A stretch of DNA of 64,000 nt, taken from NCBI GenBank assembly GCA_963824475.1, contig CAWGPR010000007.1, forward strand, positions 428,702-492,701. Direction: 5' to 3'. This document shows, one piece after another, positions 26,748 through 35,594 of this stretch (positions within the stretch are counted from its first letter, which is position 1; each line of letters opens with the position of its first letter). The notes below the pieces were generated by a model that had not been told where the DNA came from, did not search any database, and was given only the letters and a program-made list of their open reading frames with translations. The stretch is from Roseiarcus sp963824475 (GTDB lineage Bacteria > Pseudomonadota > Alphaproteobacteria > Rhizobiales > Beijerinckiaceae). A program made the translations under genes and the position numbers.

Positions 26748-27680
26748 ATGACACGCTGCGCGTTCACTCGGCTGGTTCATTCCGATTGGAGCACGGCTCC
26801 GAAAAAGCGCTGGGCTGCGGAAGCGCGACGAACCCCGTCTGGTTGGCTGGTCAAGAAGCCCAAGCGCGTGGACGGTCTTGAAGACTTCTTGCACTGCCTT
26901 TTGTCTCTTCCAGAGCCGACGCTGGCAGGGTTTGATTTTCCAATAGGGATCCCGGCCGCGTATGCTCGAAAGGCGAAAGTATCCAGATTTACCGAGCTTC
27001 TCGAACTTCTGGGGACCGGCGAGTGGTCAGATTTCTACCGCGTCTGCGACACCGACGAAGAAATCTCGTTGCGTCGACCCTTCTACCCCCGGGTATCGTC
27101 AAGGAATGCGAAACAGCGTCATTTGCTCGCACGGCTCGACGTCGCCGCCGTCGATGAGCTGAGACGGTTGTGCGACCGACAGACCGCTACGCGAAGGGCG
27201 GCTTGTCCCCTGTTTTGGACGCTCGGGGCAAACCAGGTTGGCAAAGCCGCGATTTCCGGCTGGCGAGATCTTGTTCAGCACGCGAGGAGGGCGGGCGCGC
27301 TGCTCTGGCCGTTTGACGGCGACCTTGCCGCGCTCTCCCAATCCGGCCGTCTTGTGATTTGTGAGACCTATCCGGCCGAAGCATACGGGCACATCGGAGT
27401 TCGATTTCCTTCCGGCACCAGCAAACGGAAGCAAAGCGGTCGCCGCGAGGCAATGGCTCCCATCTCTGCGTGGGCTTGCAGCCACGGCGTCTCCTTCAGC
27501 GATGGCTTGCGGGACGCGATCGCTGACGGCTTTGGCCCGCTTGAGAGTGGAGAGGACCCTTTCGACGCCGCCCTAGGTCTTCTCGGCATGATTGAGGTCG
27601 TCGACGGCCGAAGGGCGGCCGCTCCAGCGTCCATCGAAGTGGTCGACTCCGAAGGTTGGATATTGGGCCAAGCTGCGTAG
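26748..27680 (+). CDS. Conserved hypothetical protein, DUF429-like (predicted RNase H-fold)
   Basis: The protein is 310 residues from the ATG at 26748. It opens 'MTRCAFTRLVHSDWSTAPKKR', reminiscent of the first strand and acidic residue in DUF429. Other conserved blocks are 'TLAGFDFPIGIPAAYA', 'LRRPFYPRVSS', 'CPLFWTLGANQVGKAAISGW', 'LVICETYPAEAYGHI' and near the end 'ESGEDPFDAALGLLGM' (acidic pair). The D..E..D pattern fits an RNase H-like nuclease fold, but this is inference from pattern, and no activity is known. It is visibly less GC-rich than the following gene. Confidence 0.65.
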   Translation: MTRCAFTRLVHSDWSTAPKKRWAAEARRTPSGWLVKKPKRVDGLEDFLHCLLSLPEPTLAGFDFPIGIPAAYARKAKVSRFTELLELLGTGEWSDFYRVCDTDEEISLRRPFYPRVSSRNAKQRHLLARLDVAAVDELRRLCDRQTATRRAACPLFWTLGANQVGKAAISGWRDLVQHARRAGALLWPFDGDLAALSQSGRLVICETYPAEAYGHIGVRFPSGTSKRKQSGRREAMAPISAWACSHGVSFSDGLRDAIADGFGPLESGEDPFDAALGLLGMIEVVDGRRAAAPASIEVVDSEGWILGQAA

Positions 27681-27744
27681 CGCTCGCGATTCAATTTTGT
27701 AGCGGACTCGCCTATGCGCTTGTCGCGCACACGGAGCCCCAAGG

Positions 27745-28278
27745 ATGCCTCGCCTGTTCACCGCGCTCGAACTGCCGGGCGCCGTCGTTGGCCAGCTCGC
27801 GCTCGCGCGGGGCGGCGTCGTCGGAGCGCGCTGGCTCGAGCCCGAGGACTACCACGTCACGCTCAGATTTATCGGCGACATCGACGCGCGCGCCGCCTGC
27901 GACGTCGCCGAGACGCTCGGCGACATCCGCCGGCCGAAGACACCGGTTCGCTTCGAGGGATTGAGCTGGTTCGGCGGCGACAAACCGCGCGCGATCGTCG
28001 CCAAGGTCAAGACCGATCCGGCGCTGATGGAATTGCAGGCCGAGCAGGAGCGGCGCTTGAGGCGCATGGGCGTTGAGCCCGAGACCCGCAAATATACGCC
28101 GCACGTGACGCTGGCCAGGCTGCGCGGCGTCGCTCAAGCGGCGGTCGCGGACTATCTCGCCACGCGCGGAGCGCTATTGGCGGAATCGTTCACCGCCGAG
28201 CGCTTCGTCCTCTATTCGGCCCGCGACGGATCGGGCGGGGGACCCTATGTCGTTGAGGCGGCTTATCCGCTGGGCTAA
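27745..28278 (+). CDS. thpR: RNA 2',3'-cyclic phosphodiesterase (2H phosphoesterase family)
   Basis: The protein is 177 residues. It has the two HxT/S motifs of the 2H superfamily: 'EDYHVTLRFIGDID' (about 32-45) and 'YTPHVTLARLRG' (about 114-125). It begins 'MPRLFTALELPGAV', typical of ThpR/LigT. These enzymes open 2',3'-cyclic phosphates on RNA, and reverse 2'-5' ligation has been seen in vitro. The downstream P450 start lies 11 bp after its stop. Confidence 0.92.
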   Translation: MPRLFTALELPGAVVGQLALARGGVVGARWLEPEDYHVTLRFIGDIDARAACDVAETLGDIRRPKTPVRFEGLSWFGGDKPRAIVAKVKTDPALMELQAEQERRLRRMGVEPETRKYTPHVTLARLRGVAQAAVADYLATRGALLAESFTAERFVLYSARDGSGGGPYVVEAAYPLG

Positions 28279-28288
28279 GGACCGGCCC

Positions 28289-29506
28289 ATGCCTCCGTCC
28301 ATCGACGTCGCGCGGCGCCGCGTGCGCTTAGACCCCCGCGACCCCGATTTCTTCGAGAATCCCTACCCAGCCTATGCCGCGATCCGCGAAGCCTCGCCAG
28401 CGTTCTTCTGGGAGGACCACGGCTTCTGGTGCTTCGCGCGCTTTGCCGACGTCTCGGCCTTGCTGCGCGACCGCCGTTTCGGCCGGACGGTTATCGAATC
28501 GGGTCCGCGCGAGTCGAGACCGCATCTTGAGCCGTTCGACGCGCTCGAGCGCCATTCGATGCTGGAGCTCGAGCCGCCTGAGCACACACGCCTGCGCAAC
28601 CTCGTCAATCGCGCCTTCGTCTCGCGCCGGATCGAAAAGCTCGGACCGCAAATCGAAAGACTGGCGCATGAGCGGATCGACGCGTTTATGGCCAAGCGCT
28701 CAGCCGATCTCGTCGCCGAATTCGCTAGCCCCATTCCGGTCGCCGTGATCGCCGACCTGCTCGGCGTTCCGCGCGACATGGGGCGTCAACTCGTCAACTG
28801 GTCGCATCGCATGGTCGCGATGTACCAGTTCGGGGCGGATCGCGCAGTTGAGGATCGCGCGGCCGAGGCGGCCCGCGCTTTCGCCGATTATGTGGGCGGC
28901 TTCGCTCGCGCGCGCCGCGGCGATCTTGACGACGACCTCGTCAGTCAGCTTCTCATTGCCGAAGCCGATGGCGGCAAACTGAGCGAAGACGAGCTCATCG
29001 CAACCGTGATCCTGCTCCTGAACGCCGGTCACGAAGCGACGGTCCAGGCGATCGGCAACGGCGTGAAGATCATGCTCGAGCAGGGGGTCGACGCGCGCAA
29101 GGCGTTCGCAAGCGAAAGCGCGACCCAAGCGACAGTCGAGGAATTGCTTCGGCTCGACCCGCCGCTGCATCTCTTTGCCCGCTATGCGCTGGAGGAGGTC
29201 GAGTTCGCCGGCGTGCGTCTACGGAGGAATGAGAAGATCGGCGTTCTGCTCGGCGCCGCCAACCGCGATCCCGAGCGCTTTCCAAATCCGGACGCTTTTG
29301 ATGCCCGCCGGACGCCGAACCCGCATGTGAGTTTCGGCGCCGGCATCCACTTCTGCGTCGGCGCGCCGCTGGCCCGGCTCGAACTCGCTGTCGCGCTGCG
29401 GGTCCTGTTCGCCCGGCTCAAGGGCTTGCGCCTCATCGGGCCGCCGCGCTATCGCGACTCGTTTCATTTTCATGGGCTTGAGGCGCTGAAGGTCGAATGG
29501 ACGTGA
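28289..29506 (+). CDS. Cytochrome P450
   Basis: The protein is 405 residues from the ATG at 28289. The I-helix reads 'ILLLNAGHEATVQAIGNG', with the acid-alcohol pair Glu-Ala-Thr, and the K-helix ExxR is 'EELLRLDPP'. The heme loop is 'SFGAGIHFCVGAPLARLE', with Cys356 as the thiolate ligand. It resembles soluble bacterial class I P450s (CYP107/CYP124-like length) that need ferredoxin and reductase; no redox partner gene lies nearby. Substrate unknown. It probably shares a transcript with thpR. Confidence 0.93.
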   Translation: MPPSIDVARRRVRLDPRDPDFFENPYPAYAAIREASPAFFWEDHGFWCFARFADVSALLRDRRFGRTVIESGPRESRPHLEPFDALERHSMLELEPPEHTRLRNLVNRAFVSRRIEKLGPQIERLAHERIDAFMAKRSADLVAEFASPIPVAVIADLLGVPRDMGRQLVNWSHRMVAMYQFGADRAVEDRAAEAARAFADYVGGFARARRGDLDDDLVSQLLIAEADGGKLSEDELIATVILLLNAGHEATVQAIGNGVKIMLEQGVDARKAFASESATQATVEELLRLDPPLHLFARYALEEVEFAGVRLRRNEKIGVLLGAANRDPERFPNPDAFDARRTPNPHVSFGAGIHFCVGAPLARLELAVALRVLFARLKGLRLIGPPRYRDSFHFHGLEALKVEWT

Positions 29507-29624
29507 GATCAACGCTTTCGAACCTCGCGGACAGCGGATAAAAGCCCCTCCCGTGAACTGGCCATCGCTTACCCAAGCCCGCCCCTGGCGCGGCGGTCTC
29601 GATGACGCGGAACCCTCATCCGGC

Positions 29625-30806
29625 ATGCTGCGCCGATATCGCCGCTATTTCGCGCTCCTCGCCTTCGGGCTCCTCGCGACGCCGCTCTTGGTCGGGATCG
29701 TCAAGCCGGACAGCGCCGCGTCGATCTTGAACGAGGGACGCAATCCGGCGCCCGCTCCGAGGCCGCCCGACAGTCTCGGCGATTGGCTGACGCTTCCGAA
29801 AGAGACTGACGCCTATCTACAAGAAAATTTCGGTCTTCGTCGGGCTTTAATCCGCGCACATCGGGAACTCACCAAGCCGCTGTTTCGCGGTTACACCGTC
29901 CTGATCGGCCGCGATGGTCGTATGTTCTATCTGGGCGACCAGATGGTTCGCCAAAGCGCGGGGCTCGTTATGCGCGACCAGGCGGTGGCTCAAGTGACCA
30001 ATTTGCTCGCGCGGATGAACGAACAGCTTCGAGCGCGCGGCATCCGTTTTTTGGTCGCGCCCCCGCCGAACGCCTCGACCGTTTATCAGGACGACTTGCC
30101 GCTTCGGGCGCAAAATACGGGCCGGCCGACCGAATACGATCTGCTTCTGACGGACCTCGCCGCGAAAGGAGTCCTTGCCGTCGATTTGCGGCCCGCAGTC
30201 AAAAACGCTCGCGCTGGCGGCTCGGTCTTCTATATGCACGATACGCATTGGACATTCCGGGGCGCGCTCGCCGCGTTCAACGCTGTTGTCGAGGCGGATT
30301 CCCATGCCGATTGGCAGATTGACCCGAGCTCAGCCTTAGGCCCGCCGGCCGTGCACAAGGGAGGCGATCTCGCGCGGATGCTCGGTGTCTCCGATAAGGT
30401 TTGGGAATATACCGAGGATTTGACTCTTCCCCATGGGAAAAGAGTCCTACTCTCTTCCGACCCGCACGGCGATTTCATCGAAACGTCCGACAAACCCGGT
30501 CCGACGATCCTCATTTTCGGCGATTCGCTTACTCTGGACTACTTTCCTCCAATGCTCTTACAGCACGTGGGCCGCGTGATTTGGATACACCACAGGTACT
30601 GTGCCGTTGACTGGCGGGTCATCGACGAATTTCAGCCCGACGAAGTCTGGTGGATGCCTGGTGAACGTGTTTTTCTTTGTGCGTCTGGGGCTTGGCCGAT
30701 CGGATTTCCCGAAGCAAAGGATGAGGTGAGGGAAAGAAAGGCGCCGGCCGGTCTTGAGGAGCCGGTGGAGGCGTCGGGAGATCGCGAGGGCGTTCGAACG
30801 CGGTGA
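29625..30806 (+). CDS. AlgX/AlgJ-like SGNH-hydrolase-fold protein, copy 1
   Basis: The protein is 393 residues from the ATG at 29625, the start that aligns with the paralogue at 30817; a GTG at 29553 would add 24 residues. One N-terminal membrane anchor ('FALLAFGLLATPLLVGIV') is followed by a periplasmic SGNH-like domain. It includes 'FGLRRALIRAHRELTKPLF', 'LIGRDGRMFYLGD', 'FYMHDTHWTFRGALAAFN' and 'ILIFGDSLTLDYFPPML'. This matches the AlgX/AlgJ domain of polysaccharide O-acetyltransferase systems. The 3' end has ~30 extra residues beyond the paralogue. No MBOAT acetyltransferase gene is adjacent. Confidence 0.85.
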   Translation: MLRRYRRYFALLAFGLLATPLLVGIVKPDSAASILNEGRNPAPAPRPPDSLGDWLTLPKETDAYLQENFGLRRALIRAHRELTKPLFRGYTVLIGRDGRMFYLGDQMVRQSAGLVMRDQAVAQVTNLLARMNEQLRARGIRFLVAPPPNASTVYQDDLPLRAQNTGRPTEYDLLLTDLAAKGVLAVDLRPAVKNARAGGSVFYMHDTHWTFRGALAAFNAVVEADSHADWQIDPSSALGPPAVHKGGDLARMLGVSDKVWEYTEDLTLPHGKRVLLSSDPHGDFIETSDKPGPTILIFGDSLTLDYFPPMLLQHVGRVIWIHHRYCAVDWRVIDEFQPDEVWWMPGERVFLCASGAWPIGFPEAKDEVRERKAPAGLEEPVEASGDREGVRTR

Positions 30807-30816
30807 ATGAGAACTG

Positions 30817-31914
30817 ATGCTCGCGCGCCATCGTCGGATTTTCGCCGTTGTCGCGTTTCTGGTTCTGGCGACGCCGCTCGTCGTCGGCCTCGTGCGCCCG
30901 GACAGCCCGGCCGCGATCCTCAAGGAGGGGCGCTCGCTTGCGCCCGCGCCGCGAATGCCGGAGTCGAGCGCGGGCTGGCTCGCGCTTCCGGGGCAGGTCG
31001 ACGCTTACCTGCGCGACCATTTCGGGTTGAGAGAGGCGCTGATCACGGCGCATCGGGAGCTGACCAAACCGATGCTCGGCTTCGGCAACGATTCGGTGCT
31101 GGTCGGGCGCGACGGGCGCTTCTTCTATCTTGGCGACAACGCGGTGCGTCAGAGCGCCGGCCTGCTCGTCCGCGATCGGGGGGTGGCCGACACTGTCGAC
31201 CTGCTCGCGGCCATGAATGGCGATCTCGAGCGGCGCGGAATCCGCTTCCTCGTCGCCTCGCCCCCGAACGCCGCGACCGTCTATCAGGAAGACCTGCCGG
31301 ATTGGGCGCAGAAGGCGGGCAAGTCGACCGAGTACGACCTTTTTGTCGCTGGGCTCGCGGCCAAAGGCGTCAAGATCGTCGATTTGCGGCCGGTGATGGC
31401 CGCGGCCAGGGCCGAGGGGCCGATTTATTACCGCCACGACAGCCACTGGACGCCGCGAGGCGCGCTGGCGGCGTTTAACGCGATCGTGGCGGCGGACGGC
31501 CATCCCGACTGGACGCTCGATCAGGCTTCGGTGTTGGCTCCCCTTTCGGTCCGCATGGGGGGCGATCTGGCGCGTATGCTCGGCGTTCAGGACAGCGTCA
31601 CCGAGGCGGTCGAAGAGCTAAAGCTGCCGGCCGGCGAGAAAGAGCCGCTGACGGCGATCCCGTGGGAGGACTACGTTGAATCCTCCGGCAAGCCCGGTCC
31701 GACCGTCATGATCATTGGCGATTCGTTCACCACCATCGAATTCGCGCTCATGCTGTTGCAGCATGTCGGACGCGTCGTGTGGATCGACCACCAGCACTGC
31801 CGCTTCGACCGGAAGGTGATCGACCGCTTTCATCCCGACGAGGTCTGGTGGATGCCGAACGAGCGTTTCCTCATCTGCGATTCCGGCGCTGAGCTCGTCG
31901 GTTTCACCGAGTGA
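30817..31914 (+). CDS. AlgX/AlgJ-like SGNH-hydrolase-fold protein, copy 2
   Basis: The protein is 365 residues, starting 11 bp after copy 1. It has the same architecture: anchor 'FAVVAFLVLATPLVVGLV', then 'FGLREALITAHRELTKPML', 'LVGRDGRFFYLGDNAVRQS', 'YYRHDSHWTPRGALAAFN', 'VMIIGDSFTTIEFALML' and 'DEVWWMPNERFLIC'. The Asp-His (HDSHW) and Ser (GDSFT) motifs are the catalytic residues known for AlgX-type acetylesterases. Tandem duplication is evident. A role in decorating an exopolysaccharide or cell-surface glycan is inferred. Confidence 0.87.
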   Translation: MLARHRRIFAVVAFLVLATPLVVGLVRPDSPAAILKEGRSLAPAPRMPESSAGWLALPGQVDAYLRDHFGLREALITAHRELTKPMLGFGNDSVLVGRDGRFFYLGDNAVRQSAGLLVRDRGVADTVDLLAAMNGDLERRGIRFLVASPPNAATVYQEDLPDWAQKAGKSTEYDLFVAGLAAKGVKIVDLRPVMAAARAEGPIYYRHDSHWTPRGALAAFNAIVAADGHPDWTLDQASVLAPLSVRMGGDLARMLGVQDSVTEAVEELKLPAGEKEPLTAIPWEDYVESSGKPGPTVMIIGDSFTTIEFALMLLQHVGRVVWIDHQHCRFDRKVIDRFHPDEVWWMPNERFLICDSGAELVGFTE

Positions 31915-31916
31915 GC

Positions 31917-32483
31917 ATGACGGAAGGGGGGACATTCCAGGCGCGCGTCCGCAGTTTGCTCGTGCTTGGGGGCGCGCGCTCGGGAAAAAGCTCCTATGCG
32001 CAGAGCCTGGCCGAGGCCTATGGTCCCGAGCGGCTCTATCTGGCGACCGCGGCGCCGGGAGACGAGGAAATGGCGGCGCGTATCGCCCGCCACCAGGCCG
32101 ACCGAGGCCAAGGTTGGACGACGCTGGAGGAGCCGCTCGAAGTCGCCCGCGCGCTTGGCGCAGAAGCGCGACCCGGACGGGCGATCGTCGTTGATTGCCT
32201 CACGCTTTGGCTCGCCAACCTGATCCTGGCCAGGCGCGATCCCGCGCCCGCCGTCACGGCCCTCGCCGACGCGATCGGGACGCTCGCCGGCCCAGCGATC
32301 CTCGTGTCCAACGAAGTCGGCATGGGGATCGTGCCGGACCACAAGCTCGGCCGTGAGTTTCGCGACTGGCAGGGCCGGGCGAACCGGGAAATCGGAGCCG
32401 CCTGTGACGCGGTGATCTTCGTCGCCGCCGGATTCCCGCTCCAGTTGAAGCCGGCTGCAACCCCCAGCGTTCAATTGGGCTGA
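31917..32483 (+). CDS. cobP: Bifunctional adenosylcobinamide kinase / adenosylcobinamide-phosphate guanylyltransferase
   Basis: The protein is 188 residues from the ATG at 31917 (a GTG lies at 31911), 2 bp after the preceding stop. The P-loop is 'LVLGGARSGKSSYAQSLAE', and 'LYLATAAPGDEEMAARIARH' holds the guanylylated His region of CobU/CobP. 'VDCLTLWLANLIL' and 'LVSNEVGMGIVPDHKLGRE' are strongly diagnostic. It performs nucleotide-loop assembly of cobalamin in the cytoplasm. Other B12 genes are absent nearby except the adenosyltransferase at 39394; no cobalamin riboswitch is recognised upstream. Confidence 0.93.
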   Translation: MTEGGTFQARVRSLLVLGGARSGKSSYAQSLAEAYGPERLYLATAAPGDEEMAARIARHQADRGQGWTTLEEPLEVARALGAEARPGRAIVVDCLTLWLANLILARRDPAPAVTALADAIGTLAGPAILVSNEVGMGIVPDHKLGREFRDWQGRANREIGAACDAVIFVAAGFPLQLKPAATPSVQLG

Positions 32484-32622
32484 AGGCAAGCATTTTCCTG
32501 AACAAAACCTCTGGCGACTCGGGGCGCGGCTGGACTAGCATTCGGCGCGGCGGAAGGGGCTTGCCGGCTCATGCGGGCGCCGGCCTTTGCTTCAAGACAT
32601 TCGCCCTTGGGGGTTCGGCGGG

Positions 32623-33372
32623 ATGCTGCGTCTTTTCCAACTCCAGGCGCCAGAGCAGGCGCATTTCGACATCGCTCATGACGGAGAGACTTATCGAGTT
32701 GCGTTGAAGCGCGTCGCGACCTCGCGCCGCTTTACGTTGAGGGTTCGCACCGCGACGCGCGACGTGGTGCTGACCATGCCGTCGCGCTCATCGCTCAAGG
32801 CGGCGCGCGAATTCGCCGAGCGTCACGCCGCATGGATCGGAACACGACTTGCGCGTCTGCCCGCGCCAGTCGCGTTCGAGCCGCGCGCGGTAACGCCGTT
32901 GCGCGGCGTCGATCATCGCATCGTCCACCGGCCCGGCGAGCGGGGCGGCGTCTGGCTCGAATCGAGCGAGCGCGGAGCGCTCATTTGCGTTTCCGGCGAG
33001 CGGCCGCATGTGGCGCGACGCGTCGCCGATTTCCTCAAGCGCGAGGCGCGCAAGGACCTCGAGGTTGCGGTGGCGCGGCACTCCAAGCACCTCGGCGTCA
33101 AGCCGCGCCGCATCGTGCTGCGCGATACCGTAAGTCGCTGGGGCTCGTGCTCGTCGACCGGCGGGCTCAATTTCTCGTGGCGCCTGATTCTCGCCCCGCC
33201 GTTCGTGCTCGACTATCTCGCCGCGCATGAGGTGGCGCATATCGTGCACATAAATCATTCGCCGCTGTTCTGGAAGCTCACGCGCCGTCTGCACCCCGGG
33301 ACCGACCGCGCTGAAGTCTGGCTCAAGATCCACGGCGCGAGTCTGCATCGCTTCGGCGCGACGTGGGAATGA
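32623..33372 (+). CDS. YgjP-like M48-family metallopeptidase domain protein
   Basis: The protein is 249 residues from the ATG at 32623; an upstream TTG at 32587 is less likely. The zinc motif is 'HEVAHIVH' (His202-Glu203-x2-His206), within 'DYLAAHEVAHIVHINHSPLFW'. Upstream blocks 'RRFTLRVRTATRDVVLTMP', 'HAAWIGTRLARLP' and 'VSRWGSCSSTGGLNFSWRL' are standard for the YgjP/DUF45 (WLM-like) family. Metal-dependent peptidase activity is predicted, substrate unknown. In many alphaproteobacteria this gene stands alone, as it does here. Confidence 0.9.
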   Translation: MLRLFQLQAPEQAHFDIAHDGETYRVALKRVATSRRFTLRVRTATRDVVLTMPSRSSLKAAREFAERHAAWIGTRLARLPAPVAFEPRAVTPLRGVDHRIVHRPGERGGVWLESSERGALICVSGERPHVARRVADFLKREARKDLEVAVARHSKHLGVKPRRIVLRDTVSRWGSCSSTGGLNFSWRLILAPPFVLDYLAAHEVAHIVHINHSPLFWKLTRRLHPGTDRAEVWLKIHGASLHRFGATWE

Positions 33373-33415
33373 CGTCCTTCTCCCTTTGGGAGAGGGACCG
33401 GGGTGAAGGACGAGT
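33373..33415. repeat. REP-like hairpin repeat
   Basis: CTTCTCCCTTTGGGAGAGGG then ACCGGGGTGAAGG, a short hairpin with CTCCC/GGGAG arms flanked by a GGTGAAGG tail. It is related in form to the repeat at 39314. It sits between convergent genes and may double as a terminator. Confidence 0.5.
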
Positions 33416-34220
33416 CTACGCCGGCGCGGGGAGAGAAGGCTCCGCCATCCTTCCCAGCGCGTCGAACATAAGCTGCAAGTCCTGCGGGCGCGAGAGACGG
33501 TGATCGCCGTCCTTGACGAGCGTCAGCGTCGCCGGATCGCCAAGCCTCTGCATGAGCGCCAGCGCATGGGAAAACGGCACGTCTTCGTCCCGCATCCCTT
33601 GCAGCACCATGATCGGCGCCCCCGTGCGAATCATGCCGCCGAGCAGAAGGTGCTTGCGCCCGTCTTCGATGAGATCGCGGGTCAAGAAATCGGGCTCGCT
33701 CGAATAGGCCGACGGCCTTCGCCACACGCCTTCCTCCTTGATCGCGCGCCGCGCCTCGTCCGGCGCCTTGGCCCAGATAAGCGCTTTAGTGAAGTCCACC
33801 GCCGGAGCGATGAGAATAAGGCCCTTAACTCGCTCCGTTTCGCCCGCGTCGTTGAGCGCGCGGGCGGCGAGCAGCGCCAGCCATCCGCCCATCGACGAGC
33901 CGACCAGAAATCTGCGGCCCCTCGCTTTCGGCCCGCGCTAGCGCCAGCGTCTCCTCGAGCCAGCGGGAGATGTTGCCGTCCTCGAGCCGCCCGTCGGAGC
34001 GCCCGTGGCCCGAATAGTCGAATCGCAGGAAGCCGAGGCCTAGCCGCTCGGCTTCGCCGTCGAGCGCGGTCGCCTTGGTCGAGTCCATGTCGGAGCGATA
34101 GCCGCTGAGCCAAACCACGCCTGGAGCTCCGCTGCGCACTGGCGCGCGGCGGCGAAAGGCGATACCCCGTTGATTCGGGGCTTGCCCTACGATGAAAAGC
34201 TGTGGCTGTCCGTCCGACAC
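33416..34220 (-). pseudogene. Alpha/beta hydrolase, frameshifted around the nucleophile elbow
   Basis: N-terminal part (GTG start at 34220): 'APGVVWLSGYRSDMDSTKA' and 'LGFLRFDYSGHGRSDGR' up to 'ARAESEGPQ'. C-terminal part, in the next frame from ~33915: 'RRFLVGSSMGGWLALLAAR', with the nucleophile Ser in 'GSSMGG', later 'PIMVLQGMRDEDVPFSHAL' (Asp) and 'LVKDGDHRLSR' (His). Removing one G from GGGG (33918-33921 on the plus strand as CCCC) joins the two as '..SEGRRFLVGSSMGG..' without loss. The resulting ~267-residue protein has a complete Ser-Asp-His triad. Probably a sequence error; otherwise inactive. Confidence 0.8.
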
Positions 34221-34346
34221 ATTGAACTCGCTGTTGTTGATTCGACCCGCGGACCGCGCCGAGACCGACCTCGGTTTGGGCGCACGCGGCGAGGCGGGCT
34301 TGGCGGAGCGCTCGCCGCGAGTCAACAGCCCGCCCGCAATGCGCTC

Positions 34347-35573
34347 ATGCTTGGGGCGCGGCCCGCCGTGAGCATCGACGCGCTCTCCCCATTCGGGCGC
34401 GGAGCGAACGCGCCGCTCGCTGGCCGGACGATCCTCCAGATCGTCCCGCCGGTCGCCGCGGGCGGCGACGAGCGCGCGACGCTCGCGGTCACGGCGGCGC
34501 TGGCGGAGACCGGCGCGAGGGCGCTGGTGGCGACCGATTCGGGCGAGCTGGCGGGCGAATTGCAGGCGATCGGCGGGCTCTTCCTCCGCTATCCGGCGGC
34601 GACCAAGAACCCGCTCGCGCTGGCTCTCAACATGCGCCGGCTTCAGCGCATCATCGCCTCGGAGCGGGTTGACCTCGTCCACGCGCGCTCGCGCTGGGCG
34701 GCCTGGGCGGCGGTCAAGGCCTGCCGCAAGGCGAAACGTCCGCTTGTCACCTCACTTCCGGGCGACGGCGGCCGCAGGCGTCCCCGCACCAGCTTCGAGA
34801 CCGCCGTCGCCGAGGGCGACTATGTCATCGCGTCGTCGGAGTTCGCCGCCGGGCGCGCCGAAGGCCTCTTTTCTATCACTCCTGAGCGCCTCAGGGTCGT
34901 GCGCCCGGGAATGGATCTGTCCAAGCTTCAGCCCGAGCGAGTGAGCGGGCGGCGCGTGTCCGACGTGCGCGCGGCCTGGGGTGTTGCCGCGCATGAACGG
35001 GTCGTCCTGATGCCGTCGCGCCTCGCGCCCGGCCGCGGCCCGCAGACGCTCATTGAAGCGGCGGCGCTGATCAAGGGCAGGGGCCTCGACGACGTCCGTT
35101 TCGTATTGGCCGGCGAAGCGGCGAAGCCGGTGTTCGCGCGCGAGCTTGACGCGCTCGCGGTCAAGTGCGGCGTCCAGTCTATCTTCACGCGCGTCGGCGC
35201 CGCGGCCGACCCGCCAGCGGCGTTCGTCGGCGCGGCGGTCGTTGTCTTTCCCGCTAATGACGCCGACGGCGTGACGCGCGCGTCGATCGAGGCCGCGGCG
35301 ATGGGGGCGCTCACCATCATCTCCGACGTCGGACCGGCGCGCGAGATCGTCGCCGCGCCGCCGCATGTTGACGGCGAGGCGCGCACCGGATGGCTCGTTC
35401 CACCGCGCGAACCGTCTGCGCTTGCCGAGGCGATCCATGCTGCGCTCTCGCTCGGCGCCTCCGCGCGCGACGCCGTTCGCCGCCGGTTAAGGGCAAAGAT
35501 CGCTGAAGCCTATTCGCTTGAGCGCATGACGCGCGACACGCTCAGCGTCTACGCCGAGGCGCTCGAGCGATGA
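34347..35573 (+). CDS. Glycosyltransferase family 4-type protein
   Basis: The protein is 408 residues from the ATG at 34347. The upstream in-frame extension to 34170 overlaps the divergent hydrolase and is not family-like. N-terminal domain: 'TILQIVPPVAAGGDERATL' (GT-B, the usual GG loop), 'RVDLVHARSRWAAWAAVKA'. C-terminal domain: 'ERVVLMPSRLAPGRGPQTL', 'VRFVLAGEAAKPVF', 'VVFPANDADGVTRASIEAAAMG' (the EX7E-like region) and 'GWLVPPREPSALAEAI'. It transfers sugars from nucleotide donors, likely for LPS or exopolysaccharide. It may relate to the AlgX-like pair 2.4 kb away, which is speculative. Confidence 0.88.
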   Translation: MLGARPAVSIDALSPFGRGANAPLAGRTILQIVPPVAAGGDERATLAVTAALAETGARALVATDSGELAGELQAIGGLFLRYPAATKNPLALALNMRRLQRIIASERVDLVHARSRWAAWAAVKACRKAKRPLVTSLPGDGGRRRPRTSFETAVAEGDYVIASSEFAAGRAEGLFSITPERLRVVRPGMDLSKLQPERVSGRRVSDVRAAWGVAAHERVVLMPSRLAPGRGPQTLIEAAALIKGRGLDDVRFVLAGEAAKPVFARELDALAVKCGVQSIFTRVGAAADPPAAFVGAAVVVFPANDADGVTRASIEAAAMGALTIISDVGPAREIVAAPPHVDGEARTGWLVPPREPSALAEAIHAALSLGASARDAVRRRLRAKIAEAYSLERMTRDTLSVYAEALER

Positions 35574-35594
35574 CGGGTGGCAGCCCGGCTCGCT

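Noticed and set aside
31850..31916. Cobalamin riboswitch before cobP
   Set aside because: Only 2 bp separate cobP from the preceding coding sequence, and no B12-box-like sequence was found nearby.
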